DNA from: Polaromonas sp.
Lineage (GTDB): Bacteria > Pseudomonadota > Gammaproteobacteria > Burkholderiales > Burkholderiaceae_C
Assembly (NCBI GenBank): GCA_013205645.1
Contig: JABMMH010000428.1
Location: forward strand, 1 to 16,581
Length of the DNA: 16,581 bases
Direction: 5' to 3'
Part shown: piece by piece, positions 1 to 7,038 of the stretch
Position numbering within the stretch: position 1 is the first letter of the stretch
Layout of the letters: each line of letters starts with the position of its first letter
Translations under genes and position numbers: made by a program
The notes under the pieces: generated by a model
Database searches by the model: none
What the model saw: only the letters and a program-made list of their open reading frames with translations
Told to the model about the DNA's origin: nothing

Positions 1-2
1 GC

Positions 3-935
3 ATCTACGTGCCCGGCGGCAAAGCGGCTTATCCATCGTCGGTGCTGATGAACGCGATTCCGGCGCATGTCGCCGGTGTTGGCGAGATCATCATGGTGGT
101 GCCGACGCCGCGCGGTGACAAAAATCCGCTGGTGCTGGCTGCTGCTTATGTGGCCGGCGTCACGCGGGTCTTCACCATCGGTGGCGCGCAAGCGGTGGCC
201 GCACTGGCTTACGGTACGGCCACGGTGCCAGCGGTCGACAAGATCACCGGCCCGGGTAATGCTTATGTGGCGGCGGCCAAGCGCCGCGTTTTCGGTACCG
301 TCGGCATCGACATGATTGCCGGGCCCTCTGAAATTTTGGTCTTGGCTGACGGCAGCACACCAGCCGACTGGGTCGCCATGGATCTCTTCAGCCAAGCCGA
401 GCATGACGAGTTGGCGCAGAGCATTTTGCTGTGCCCGGACGTCGCCTACATTGACGAGGTGCAGGCCGCCATCGACCGCTTGCTGCCGAGCATGCCGCGC
501 GCCGCCATCATCGCCAAATCTCTGAACGACCGCGGCGCCTTGATTCAGACCCGCAGCATGGAAGAAGCCTGCGAGATCAGCAACCGCATTGCGCCGGAGC
601 ACCTCGAAGTCTCTACCCATGAGCCGCAGCGCTGGGAGCCTTTGCTCAAGCATGCCGGCGCGATCTTTTTGGGTGCCTACACCAGCGAGAGCTTAGGCGA
701 CTACTGCGTCGGTCCGAACCACGTCTTGCCGACCAGCGGCACAGCGCGTTTTTCCAGCCCACTTGGAGTCTATGACTTTCAAAAACGTTCCAGCCTGATC
801 GAGGTCACCCAAGCCGGCGCTCAGGTGCTGGGCCCGGTGGCCGCCGAGCTGGCTTACGGTGAAGGCTTGCAAGCCCATGCCCGTGCCGCCGAGCTGCGCT
901 TGAACGACGTGCCGCCAATGCGGGGTGTCGCATGA
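3..935 (+). CDS. hisD: Histidinol dehydrogenase (HisD), 5'-truncated by window edge
   Basis: Catalyses the last two steps of histidine synthesis, NAD-dependent oxidation of L-histidinol to L-histidine via histidinal, in the cytosol. The open frame runs in from the left edge (first full codon at nt 3, reading IYVPGGKAAYPS), so the true start lies outside. About 310 residues are visible, and by comparison with the roughly 434-residue E. coli enzyme about 125 are missing. Counting from the Val codon at nt 9 as residue 1, the expected zinc and catalytic residues are present: Q129 and H132 in SQAEHD, E197 and H198 in APEHLE, D231 in GDYCVGPNH and H290 in GLQAHARAAE. Their spacing matches E. coli Q259/H262/E326/H327/D360/H419. 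The stop overlaps the hisC start as ATGA (932-935), indicating translational coupling. Identification is firm. Confidence 0.97.
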   Translation: MYVPGGKAAYPSSVLMNAIPAHVAGVGEIIMVVPTPRGDKNPLVLAAAYVAGVTRVFTIGGAQAVAALAYGTATVPAVDKITGPGNAYVAAAKRRVFGTVGIDMIAGPSEILVLADGSTPADWVAMDLFSQAEHDELAQSILLCPDVAYIDEVQAAIDRLLPSMPRAAIIAKSLNDRGALIQTRSMEEACEISNRIAPEHLEVSTHEPQRWEPLLKHAGAIFLGAYTSESLGDYCVGPNHVLPTSGTARFSSPLGVYDFQKRSSLIEVTQAGAQVLGPVAAELAYGEGLQAHARAAELRLNDVPPMRGVA

Positions 936-2077
936 TTAACGTGAATAGCGTCAATACCGTCAACCCGTCAGGCCAACTCAGCCCCGAGTTGAAAAAACGC
1001 ATCCGGCAAGATGTGCAGTCCATGCACGCTTACGCCATTCAAGACTCCGTCGGCATGGTCAAGCTCGACGCCATGGAAAACCCACACCGGCTGCCAGCAC
1101 ACCTGCAGGCTGAACTCGGTCAGCGTCTCGGTGCGCTCGCGCTGAACCGCTACCCGGACGGCCGTGTCAACGACTTGCGCCGCGCGCTGGCCGACTACGC
1201 CGGCATGCCCGAAGGCTTTGACATCATGCTGGGCAATGGCTCGGACGAATTGATCTCGCTGCTGTCGCTGGCCTGCAATGTGCCCGGCGCCAGCGTGTTG
1301 GCACCCGTACCCGGCTTCGTGATGTACGCCATGAGCGCGCAATTGCAAGGTCTGGCCTTCATCGGCGTGCCACTCTCCGCCGACTTCGAACTCGACGAAA
1401 CGGCCATGTTGGCGGCCATCGCCGAGCACAAGCCGTCCATCGTCTACTTGGCTTATCCGAACAACCCGACAGCCAATTTGTGGGACGACGCGGTGATTGA
1501 AAAAATCATCACCGCCGTTGGCGAGCAAGGCGGTCTGGTCGTCATGGACGAGGCGTATCAGCCGTTTTCGAGTAAGAGCTACATCGGTCGCATCGGCCGC
1601 CACAGCCATGTGCTGCTGATGCGCACGCTCAGCAAGTTTGGCTTGGCCGGTGTGCGTCTGGGTTACATGATCGGGCCGAAGGCATTGATCGCCGAGTTCG
1701 ACAAGGTGCGGCCGCCCTACAACATCAGCGTACTCAATTACGAGTGCGCGCTGTTCGCCTTAGAGCACCAAGAAGTCTTCGCCGCGCAGGCTGTCGATCT
1801 GGTGCAGCAACGCGAGCGCTTGCTCAAGGCGCTGCGCGCCATGCCGGGCCTGACGGTCTGGAACAGCGAGGCCAATATGATCCTGGTGCGTGTCAATGGA
1901 AAACAAGAGGGCGAGGCTGACGCAGCCGGCCCAGTTTTCGAGCGCCTGAAGGCCGGCGGCGTGTTGGTCAAAAACATTTCTAAAATGCATCCATTGCTGA
2001 GCAACTGTCTGCGTCTGACAATTGGCACGGCCGGTGAAAATACGCAACTGCTGGCCACCCTTCAAAAATCCCTATGA
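932..2077 (+). CDS. hisC: Histidinol-phosphate aminotransferase (HisC)
   Basis: PLP-dependent class I/II aminotransferase that converts imidazole acetol-phosphate plus glutamate to histidinol phosphate and 2-oxoglutarate. The 381 residues show the fold-type I landmarks: YPNNPT (N178), MDEAY (D206, which contacts the PLP pyridine nitrogen, and Y209), the Schiff-base lysine K235 in TLSKFGLAGVRLG, and the C-terminal substrate-carboxylate arginine R361 in CLRLTIG. It is slightly longer than E. coli HisC (356 aa) because of an N-terminal stretch of about 30 polar residues. The ATG at 932 overlaps the hisD stop (ATGA), which supports this start over internal Met31. Its own stop overlaps the hisB start in the same way. 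Position inside a his cluster favours HisC over other aromatic aminotransferases. Confidence 0.96.
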   Translation: MINVNSVNTVNPSGQLSPELKKRIRQDVQSMHAYAIQDSVGMVKLDAMENPHRLPAHLQAELGQRLGALALNRYPDGRVNDLRRALADYAGMPEGFDIMLGNGSDELISLLSLACNVPGASVLAPVPGFVMYAMSAQLQGLAFIGVPLSADFELDETAMLAAIAEHKPSIVYLAYPNNPTANLWDDAVIEKIITAVGEQGGLVVMDEAYQPFSSKSYIGRIGRHSHVLLMRTLSKFGLAGVRLGYMIGPKALIAEFDKVRPPYNISVLNYECALFALEHQEVFAAQAVDLVQQRERLLKALRAMPGLTVWNSEANMILVRVNGKQEGEADAAGPVFERLKAGGVLVKNISKMHPLLSNCLRLTIGTAGENTQLLATLQKSL

Positions 2078-2697
2078 CCTCCACCGCCACACCTCCAAGC
2101 ACTTTCGCTCCGCGCACCGCTGAAGTCACGCGCAACACGGCTGAAACCAAGATCACCGCCAAGGTCAATCTTGATGGCAGCGGTGCGTCGCACCTCAACA
2201 CCGGCATCGGTTTTTTCGACCACATGCTGGACCAGATCGCCCGTCACGGGCTGATCGACTTGGACATTCAGGCCGATGGCGACTTGCACATTGACGGCCA
2301 CCACACGGTGGAAGACGTGGGTATCACCCTGGGCCAAGCGGTGGCGCTGGCCGTCGGTGACAAAAAAGGCCTGCGCCGTTACGGCCATGCCTATGTGCCA
2401 CTGGATGAGGCGCTGAGCCGCGTGGTCATCGACTTCTCCGGTCGTCCCGGTTTGGTGATGAACGTGCCCTTCACCAGCGGCATGATCGGCACCTTTGACT
2501 CGCAACTGGCCTACGAATTTTTCCAGGGCTTTGCGAATCACGCCTTCGTCACCTTGCACATCGACAATCTGCGCGGCGACAACGCTCATCACCAAGCTGA
2601 AACGGTGTTCAAAGCCTTCGCCCGCGCCCTGCGCATGGCGCTGGAGCTTGACCCGCGCATGGCCGGTGTGATTCCTTCGACCAAGGGTTCTTTGTAA
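2074..2697 (+). CDS. hisB: Imidazoleglycerol-phosphate dehydratase (HisB, monofunctional)
   Basis: Dehydrates imidazole glycerol phosphate to imidazole acetol-phosphate. The 207-residue protein consists only of the dehydratase domain, with no HAD phosphatase domain as found in the bifunctional E. coli HisB; histidinol-phosphate phosphatase must therefore be encoded elsewhere. The repeated half-domain architecture with two Mn-binding HHxxE motifs is clear: H76-H77-E80 in DGHHTVED and H172-H173-E176 in NAHHQAET, plus H50 in FFDHML and H156 in FANHAF. The C-terminus ends with the conserved STKG. The first 15-20 residues are a low-complexity Thr/Pro/Ala stretch, so a later start is possible, but the ATG at 2074 overlaps the hisC stop (ATGA), arguing for coupling at this site. 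Confidence 0.97.
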   Translation: MTSTATPPSTFAPRTAEVTRNTAETKITAKVNLDGSGASHLNTGIGFFDHMLDQIARHGLIDLDIQADGDLHIDGHHTVEDVGITLGQAVALAVGDKKGLRRYGHAYVPLDEALSRVVIDFSGRPGLVMNVPFTSGMIGTFDSQLAYEFFQGFANHAFVTLHIDNLRGDNAHHQAETVFKAFARALRMALELDPRMAGVIPSTKGSL

Positions 2698-2713
2698 ACC
2701 GCCTGAAGCTGTC

Positions 2714-3418
2714 ATGACTGTTCTGAAAAAAGTGGCCGTGGTTGACTACGGCATGGGTAACTTGCGATCGGTGTCGCAGGCGGTGGCGCATGTGGCCCAA
2801 GGCGCGGGTTTTGATGTGATCGTCACCTCCCGCGCGCAAGACGTGCTGGACGCTGACCGCGTGGTGCTGCCTGGCCAAGGCGCCATGCCTGACTGCATGC
2901 GTGAGTTGGACGAGTCGGGACTGCGTCAAGCGGTGCTGCACGCGGCCGCCCACAAACCCTTGTTTGGCGTCTGCGTCGGCATGCAGATGCTGCTGGACCG
3001 CAGCGAAGAAGGTCCTGCCGGTGTCGGCACGCCCGGACTCGGACTGATAGGCGGAGAAGTCATCAAGTTTGATTTGGCTGGCAGACTGCAGCCAGACGGC
3101 AGCCGCTTCAAGGTGCCGCAAATGGGCTGGAACCAGGTTTATCAAGGAAGTTACCAAGGCAGCTCCGCCTTGCCGGCTGGCAGCCAGCCACGGCATGCGC
3201 TGTGGGCCGACATTGCCGATGGGGCTTATTTCTACTTTGTACACAGTTTTTACGCCAAGCCGTCTGATGCGCGCAACACTGCGGGCGAAGCCGACTACGG
3301 TGGGCGCTTCACAGCGGCGGTTGCGCGGGATAATATTTTTGCGACGCAGTTTCACCCCGAAAAGAGCGCAGATCAAGGGCTGGCCCTGTACCGCAACTTC
3401 CTGCACTGGAAGCCCTGA
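2714..3418 (+). CDS. hisH: Imidazole glycerol phosphate synthase, glutaminase subunit (HisH)
   Basis: Class I glutamine amidotransferase that hydrolyses glutamine and channels ammonia to HisF. In the 234 residues the catalytic triad is visible as C87 (GVCVGMQ), H214 (TQFHPEKS) and E216; the N-terminal VVDYGMGNLRSV and the YFVHSFY segment (about 174-180) are typical. It is longer than E. coli HisH (about 196 aa) because of extra residues around 98-107 and a Gly/Ser-rich stretch near 144-158 (SYQGSSALPAGS). The extra segments look like surface loops, because all core motifs are intact. It begins 16 nt after hisB with no strong Shine-Dalgarno. The partner hisF lies two genes downstream, with hisA between them. 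Confidence 0.96.
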   Translation: MTVLKKVAVVDYGMGNLRSVSQAVAHVAQGAGFDVIVTSRAQDVLDADRVVLPGQGAMPDCMRELDESGLRQAVLHAAAHKPLFGVCVGMQMLLDRSEEGPAGVGTPGLGLIGGEVIKFDLAGRLQPDGSRFKVPQMGWNQVYQGSYQGSSALPAGSQPRHALWADIADGAYFYFVHSFYAKPSDARNTAGEADYGGRFTAAVARDNIFATQFHPEKSADQGLALYRNFLHWKP

Positions 3419-3456
3419 TTTTTTCAACCCTCACCAGCTTCATTCTTTAAAGCAAC

Positions 3457-4197
3457 ATGCAACTCATTCCCGCGATTGACCTGAAAGACGGTCACTGCGT
3501 TCGCCTCAAACAGGGCGACATGGACCAGTCCACCACCTTCGGCGAAGACCCTGCGGCCATGGCGCGCAGCTGGGTTGACAAGGGCGCGCGTCGCCTGCAT
3601 CTGGTGGATTTGAACGGCGCCTTTGCCGGCAAGCCCAAAAACGAGGCCGCTATTCGCAAGATCCTGCTCGAAGTGGGCAGCGAGGTGGATGTGCAACTCG
3701 GCGGCGGTATTCGCGACCTTGACACCATCGAACGCTATCTGGATGCGGGCCTGCGCTACGTCATCATCGGCACGGCGGCTGTTAAAAACCCCGGTTTTCT
3801 GCAGGACGCCTGCACCGCTTTTGGTGGCCACATTATTGTCGGCTTGGACGCCAAAGACGGCAAAGTTGCGACCGACGGCTGGAGCAAACTCACCGGCCAC
3901 GAAGTCATTGACCTGGCCAAGAAGTTTGAAGACTACGGCGTCGAGTCCATCATTTACACCGACATTGGCCGTGACGGCATGCTCAGTGGCATCAACATCG
4001 AGGCAACCGTCAAGTTGGCGCAGGCCTTGCGGATTCCGGTCATCGCTTCGGGCGGACTCTCCAATATGGCCGACATCGATGCTTTGTGCCAAGTCGAGAG
4101 CGAAGGCGTCGAAGGCGTGATTTGCGGCCGCTCGATCTACAGCGGCGATCTCGATTTCGCGCTGGCGCAGGCTCGCGCTGACGCGCTCAACGGCTAG
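3457..4197 (+). CDS. hisA: ProFAR isomerase (HisA)
   Basis: 1-(5-phosphoribosyl)-5-[(5-phosphoribosylamino)methylideneamino]imidazole-4-carboxamide isomerase, an Amadori-type (beta/alpha)8 barrel. The 246 residues start with the canonical MQLIPAIDLKDGHCVRL. The acid/base pair is D8 (AIDLKDG) and D131 (VGLDAKDG). Half-barrel phosphate-binding loops are seen at LGGGIRD (81-87) and ASGGLSN (197-203), and YTDIGRDGM (168-175) is the second-half counterpart. Length is normal. It lies 38 nt after hisH, with the gap starting in a T-rich run but holding no hairpin, and 12 nt before hisF. hisA and hisF are ancient paralogues that share this barrel layout; the shorter length and the N-terminal motif mark this one as HisA. 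Confidence 0.97.
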   Translation: MQLIPAIDLKDGHCVRLKQGDMDQSTTFGEDPAAMARSWVDKGARRLHLVDLNGAFAGKPKNEAAIRKILLEVGSEVDVQLGGGIRDLDTIERYLDAGLRYVIIGTAAVKNPGFLQDACTAFGGHIIVGLDAKDGKVATDGWSKLTGHEVIDLAKKFEDYGVESIIYTDIGRDGMLSGINIEATVKLAQALRIPVIASGGLSNMADIDALCQVESEGVEGVICGRSIYSGDLDFALAQARADALNG

Positions 4198-4209
4198 TGA
4201 CTAGCCGCC

Positions 4210-4989
4210 ATGCTCGCTAAACGAATCATTCCTTGTCTCGACGTCACCGGCGGACGGGTTGTCAAAGGCGTCAATTTCTTGGAGCTGCGCGATGCCGGTG
4301 ACCCGGTTGAAATTGCCGCGCGCTACAACGACCAAGGCGCAGACGAGCTGACTTTTCTGGACATCACCGCGACCAGCGATGGCCGCGATTTAATCCTGCA
4401 CATCATCGAAGCGGTGGCTTCGCAGGTCTTTATTCCCCTGACGGTGGGTGGTGGTGTTCGCACGGTGGACGATGTGCGGCGCCTGCTCAATGCGGGTGCT
4501 GACAAAACCAGTTTCAACTCCGCTGCGCTGGCCCATCCGCAGATCATTGACGAAGTCTCGGCGCGCTACGGTGCGCAATGCATCGTCGTCGCCATTGATG
4601 CGAAGCGCCGCTCTGATGCGGAGGCTTTGACCCGTGGGCCGGGTTGGGATGTCTACAGCCATGGTGGCCGACAAAACACCGGCCTCGACGCGGTGGTCTG
4701 GGCCACTGAAATGGCGCGTCGTGGCGCTGGCGAAATTTTGCTCACCAGCATGGACCGCGACGGCACCAAGGCTGGCTTTGACTTGGCGCTGACCCGCGCC
4801 GTCAGCGACGCGGTGAGCGTGCCGGTCATCGCCTCGGGCGGCGTTGGCAATCTCGACCATCTGGCCGATGGTATCCAAATCGGCGGCGCTGACGCTGTGC
4901 TGGCGGCAAGTATTTTTCATTACGGCGAATACACCGTGCAGCAGGCCAAGCAGCGCATGGCTGAGCGCGGCATCCCGGTTCGTCTTTGA
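4210..4989 (+). CDS. hisF: Imidazole glycerol phosphate synthase, cyclase subunit (HisF)
   Basis: Condenses PRFAR with HisH-derived ammonia to give imidazole glycerol phosphate and AICAR, so it also feeds purine synthesis. This is a 259-residue (beta/alpha)8 barrel beginning MLAKRIIPCLDVTGGRVVKG. The catalytic aspartates are D11 (CLDVTGG) and D130 (VAIDAKRR). The phosphate loops TVGGGVRT (78-85) and ASGGVGN (208-214) and the ammonia-tunnel-side motif TSMDRDGTKAGF (179-190) are intact. Length matches the family (about 256-258). The start is 12 nt after the hisA stop. The stop (TGA at 4987-4989) overlaps a TTG that opens the hisI frame, but the better hisI start is the ATG at 5019. Confidence 0.98.
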   Translation: MLAKRIIPCLDVTGGRVVKGVNFLELRDAGDPVEIAARYNDQGADELTFLDITATSDGRDLILHIIEAVASQVFIPLTVGGGVRTVDDVRRLLNAGADKTSFNSAALAHPQIIDEVSARYGAQCIVVAIDAKRRSDAEALTRGPGWDVYSHGGRQNTGLDAVVWATEMARRGAGEILLTSMDRDGTKAGFDLALTRAVSDAVSVPVIASGGVGNLDHLADGIQIGGADAVLAASIFHYGEYTVQQAKQRMAERGIPVRL

Positions 4990-5018
4990 GCCCCGGTCAA
5001 TCACCGACAATACCCCGT

Positions 5019-5423
5019 ATGAACTGGTTAGATGAAGTCCGATGGGACGAGCGGGGCTTGATCCCCGTGATTGCGCAAGAAGCCGCCAGCGGCGACGTGC
5101 TGATGTTCGCCTGGATGAACCGCGAGGCGCTGCAAGAAACTGCCGACTCGGGTCGGGCGGTGTACTTCAGCCGCTCACGCGCGCGGCTGTGGCGCAAGGG
5201 CGAGGAGTCCGGCCATGTGCAGACCGTGCACGACATCCGACTGGACTGCGACAACGACGTGATTCTGCTGAAAATAACGCAACTCGGGCAAGAAACCGGT
5301 CCGTCGATCGCTTGCCACACCGGGCGGCACAGTTGCTTTTTTCACCGCTATGAAGGCAGCCAGGGCGGCCAATGGGTCGAGGCAGAGCCGGTGCTCAAAG
5401 ACCCCAAACACATCTACAAATAA
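5019..5423 (+). CDS. hisI: Phosphoribosyl-AMP cyclohydrolase (HisI)
   Basis: Opens the adenine ring of phosphoribosyl-AMP to give ProFAR. The 134 residues carry the Mg-binding DCDND (D76, D78, D80), the zinc cysteines C77, C99 and C106 (in IACHTGRHSCFF), and the signature RSRARLWRKGEESGH (52-66). It is a stand-alone cyclohydrolase; in enteric bacteria it is fused to HisE, which here is the next gene. The frame is open upstream to a TTG at 4986 that overlaps the hisF stop as TTGA, and this would add 11 residues (MSPGQSPTIPR). The ATG at 5019 gives the usual family N-terminus MNWLDEVRWD and is preferred, although no clear Shine-Dalgarno precedes it. Confidence 0.96.
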   Translation: MNWLDEVRWDERGLIPVIAQEAASGDVLMFAWMNREALQETADSGRAVYFSRSRARLWRKGEESGHVQTVHDIRLDCDNDVILLKITQLGQETGPSIACHTGRHSCFFHRYEGSQGGQWVEAEPVLKDPKHIYK

Positions 5424-5440
5424 GCAAAGCGCACGTTTTC

Positions 5441-5827
5441 ATGACCACGACCTCCAATGATTCCCTCGCGCGCCTAGCGCAGGTGATTGAAAGCCGCAAG
5501 GTGCGCAACGGCGGCGACCCGAGCCAAAGCTATGTCGCCCGCCTGCTGCACCAAGGCCCCGACGCCTTCTTAAAAAAAATCGGTGAAGAAGCCACCGAAA
5601 CCGTCATGGCCGCCAAAGACTTGGACCACGGCGGTGCCACGCCAGAGCTGCAGGGCAAGTTGATCGGTGAAGTGGCTGATCTGTGGTTTCATAGCCTGAT
5701 CGCCTTGGCCCATTACGACTTGACGCCAGCCGATGTGATTGCCGAGTTGGAGCGCCGCGAAGGCATCAGCGGCATTGAAGAAAAAGCCTTGCGTAAAGCA
5801 CTGTTACGTGCCGATGCTGAGAAATAA
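5441..5827 (+). CDS. hisE: Phosphoribosyl-ATP pyrophosphatase (HisE)
   Basis: Hydrolyses phosphoribosyl-ATP to phosphoribosyl-AMP plus pyrophosphate, the second step of the pathway. This is a 128-residue all-helical MazG-like NTP pyrophosphohydrolase. The Mg-binding acidic cluster is visible as GEEATE (E49, E50, E53) followed by GEVADLWFHSL (E77, D80). The frame is open upstream into the end of hisI (to nt 5372), but that part is only a shadow of hisI; the ATG at 5441, 17 nt after the hisI stop, begins a typical N-terminus (MTTTSNDSLARLAQVIE). It is the last recognised his gene of the cluster. The following genes on the same strand have small gaps, so transcription may continue. Confidence 0.96.
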   Translation: MTTTSNDSLARLAQVIESRKVRNGGDPSQSYVARLLHQGPDAFLKKIGEEATETVMAAKDLDHGGATPELQGKLIGEVADLWFHSLIALAHYDLTPADVIAELERREGISGIEEKALRKALLRADAEK

Positions 5828-5857
5828 GCCTGCCTTCAATTCACCAACACCGCGCCT

Positions 5858-6229
5858 ATGAACTTCCCTGATCTTTCCGACAACGCTGAGAAGACGTCGA
5901 GTGACCGGCTGGTCATGCAAATTCTGTACGGCCTGCACACCATGGCTTGGTTCAGTGGTGGCGTGTTCGCTGTTGTCGCGCTGATCATCAATTACCTGCG
6001 GCGCGCAGATGAAGTCACCCCCTTGTACGTCGCACATCACAATTTCATGATCTCGACGTTTTGGTGGACGCTGGTCTGGCTGGTGTTGCTGTCGCCGCTG
6101 TGGTTGTTTTTCATGTTTCCGGGCATGCTGGCTTATGCCCTTGTTTGGCTTTGGTATCTGTACCGTTGCATCAAAGGCTGGTTGCGCTTCAATGCCGACC
6201 GTCTGCCGCAAAGCGTGGTCGTCCTATGA
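5858..6229 (+). CDS. Small predicted inner-membrane protein, DUF4870-like, function unknown
   Basis: A 123-residue protein of unknown function. Hydropathy by eye gives three membrane segments, at about residues 22-46 (LHTMAWFSGGVFAVVALIIN), 62-83 and 85-107. A soluble acidic N-terminus precedes them, a basic loop (YLRRADE) follows the first, and the short C-terminal tail is basic and then hydrophobic. The pattern with a central HHNFMISTFWW segment resembles the DUF4870 (YtxD/TMEM-like) family, but I assign this only tentatively. It starts 30 nt after hisE and overlaps the next gene by ATGA (6226-6229), so it is probably co-translated with the HIT hydrolase. Nothing in it suggests a direct role in histidine synthesis. 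Codon use looks like that of its neighbours, so it is unlikely to be a recent arrival. Confidence 0.85.
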   Translation: MNFPDLSDNAEKTSSDRLVMQILYGLHTMAWFSGGVFAVVALIINYLRRADEVTPLYVAHHNFMISTFWWTLVWLVLLSPLWLFFMFPGMLAYALVWLWYLYRCIKGWLRFNADRLPQSVVVL

Positions 6230-6618
6230 GCAGCGCAGATTCACACCGCCACGCGCCGGGCACTGCCGCTGAGAATTGCCTCTTTTGCAAAATTGCTGCC
6301 GGCAAAATCCCGAGCCGAAAAGTCTTTGAAGATGACGAGTTGCTGGCCTTTCACGACATCAACCCGTGGGCGCCGGTGCACTTTCTGATCATCCCGAAAG
6401 CCCATATTGCCTCCATGGCTCAGATCGTGCCCGAGCACGAATCGCTGTTGGGTCGCATGATGGTGTTGGCGCCGCGCTTGGCGCTAGAACAGGGCTGCCG
6501 GCCGTACCCGGAAGGCGGCTACCGCATCGTCACCAACACCGGTGCCGAGGGCGGTCAAGAGGTGCATCACTTGCATCTCCATGTGATGGGCGGACCGCGT
6601 CCCTGGTTGCGGGGTTGA
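6226..6618 (+). CDS. HIT-family (HinT-like) nucleoside phosphoramidase/hydrolase
   Basis: Histidine-triad protein of the Hint branch, which in other bacteria hydrolyses adenosine phosphoramidates and aminoacyl-adenylates. The 130 residues contain the triad H115-L-H117-L-H119-V (preceded by H114) near the C-terminus, the N-terminal CLFCKI pair (C18, C21) common in zinc-binding Hint proteins, and FHDINPWAPVHFLIIPK (42-58). The frame is open upstream into the preceding membrane gene, but the ATG at 6226 overlaps that gene's stop (ATGA) and leaves a sensible N-terminus, so I use it. The first 15 residues are poorly conserved-looking. A HIT gene between a his cluster and tat genes is a recurring arrangement in Burkholderiales (from memory, not searched). 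Confidence 0.93.
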   Translation: MSSADSHRHAPGTAAENCLFCKIAAGKIPSRKVFEDDELLAFHDINPWAPVHFLIIPKAHIASMAQIVPEHESLLGRMMVLAPRLALEQGCRPYPEGGYRIVTNTGAEGGQEVHHLHLHVMGGPRPWLRG

Positions 6619-6663
6619 TGAGGTCAATGTGGCATCAATCTTCGGTGAGACAGATAAGCCCCT

Positions 6664-6669
6664 TAGAAT
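6664..6669 (+). promoter_or_regulatory. Candidate -10 element for tatABC
   Basis: TAGAAT in the HIT-tatA gap (6619-6726) resembles a sigma70 -10 box and lies 58 nt before the tatA start. No good -35 hexamer is seen 16-18 nt upstream (TTCGGT at 6641-6646 is the nearest). It would give tatABC its own transcript in addition to any read-through from the his cluster. Assigned by eye only. Confidence 0.35.
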
Positions 6670-6686
6670 CAGATTTATTCATTCAC

Positions 6687-6705
6687 GTCGGCTTTAGAGG
6701 CCGAC
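6687..6705 (+). promoter_or_regulatory. Perfect 6-bp hairpin in the tatA leader
   Basis: GTCGGC (6687-6692), 7-nt loop TTTAGAG, then GCCGAC (6700-6705): a GC-rich perfect inverted repeat, 21 nt before the tatA start and 9 nt before its GAGGAG ribosome binding site. No T-run follows, so it is a poor intrinsic terminator. It could be a 5'-UTR stem or an operator. The repeat is certain from the sequence; any role is inference. Confidence 0.5.
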
Positions 6706-6726
6706 ATCAAAGTTGAGGAGAGAAAC

Positions 6727-6981
6727 ATGGGTGGATTTTCCATTTGGCATTGGTTGATCGTTTTGCTGATCGTGGTCATGGTGTTCGGCACCAAGAAGCT
6801 GAAAAACATTGGCGGCGATCTCGGTGGTGCGGTCAAGGGTTTCAAAGACGGCTTGAAAGAAGGCGGCCAGACGGAGCCTACGGCTGAAGAAGCCGCCGCC
6901 ACGCAAGCCCAGGTCACTGCGGCCAAAGCCGCCGCGGACGACAAGTCCACCATTGACGTGCAAGCACGTCAAAAACCCTGA
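6727..6981 (+). CDS. tatA: Sec-independent protein translocase subunit TatA
   Basis: Pore-forming or membrane-destabilising subunit of the twin-arginine translocase. The 84 residues have a short N-terminal transmembrane helix (about 4-20, SIWHWLIVLLIVVMVFG), the conserved F20-G21 hinge, the amphipathic helix (TKKLKNIGGDLGGAVKGFKDGL, about 22-43) and a polar Ala-rich tail. Unlike most start sites here it has a strong Shine-Dalgarno, GAGGAG at 6715-6720, six nt before the ATG; this fits the high TatA stoichiometry needed relative to TatB and TatC. It is the first gene of a tatA-tatB-tatC set. Family assignment is firm; TatA is chosen over TatE or TatB from gene order and the FGTKKL motif. Confidence 0.97.
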   Translation: MGGFSIWHWLIVLLIVVMVFGTKKLKNIGGDLGGAVKGFKDGLKEGGQTEPTAEEAAATQAQVTAAKAAADDKSTIDVQARQKP

Positions 6982-7038
6982 TCAGGCCCCCATTGAGCTT
7001 TCAAGGCAACTGGGTGCTGTGCGCCCGCGTGAACTGAC

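Noticed and set aside
968..1609. 213-codon open frame antisense to hisC
   Set aside because: hisC is firmly identified on the + strand; the antisense product has no recognisable features.
2609..3427. 272-codon open frame antisense to hisB/hisH
   Set aside because: It covers two well-supported genes on the other strand, has no motif and no ribosome binding site, and its composition is that of a shadow frame.
3419..3456. T-rich start of the hisH-hisA gap as a terminator
   Set aside because: The TTTTTT run lacks a preceding GC-rich stem, and the pathway genes continue on the same strand.
4986..5018. TTG start of hisI overlapping the hisF stop (TTGA)
   Set aside because: The extra 11 residues (MSPGQSPTIPR) are not part of the HisI family N-terminus; ATG 5019 starts at the conserved MNWLDEV.
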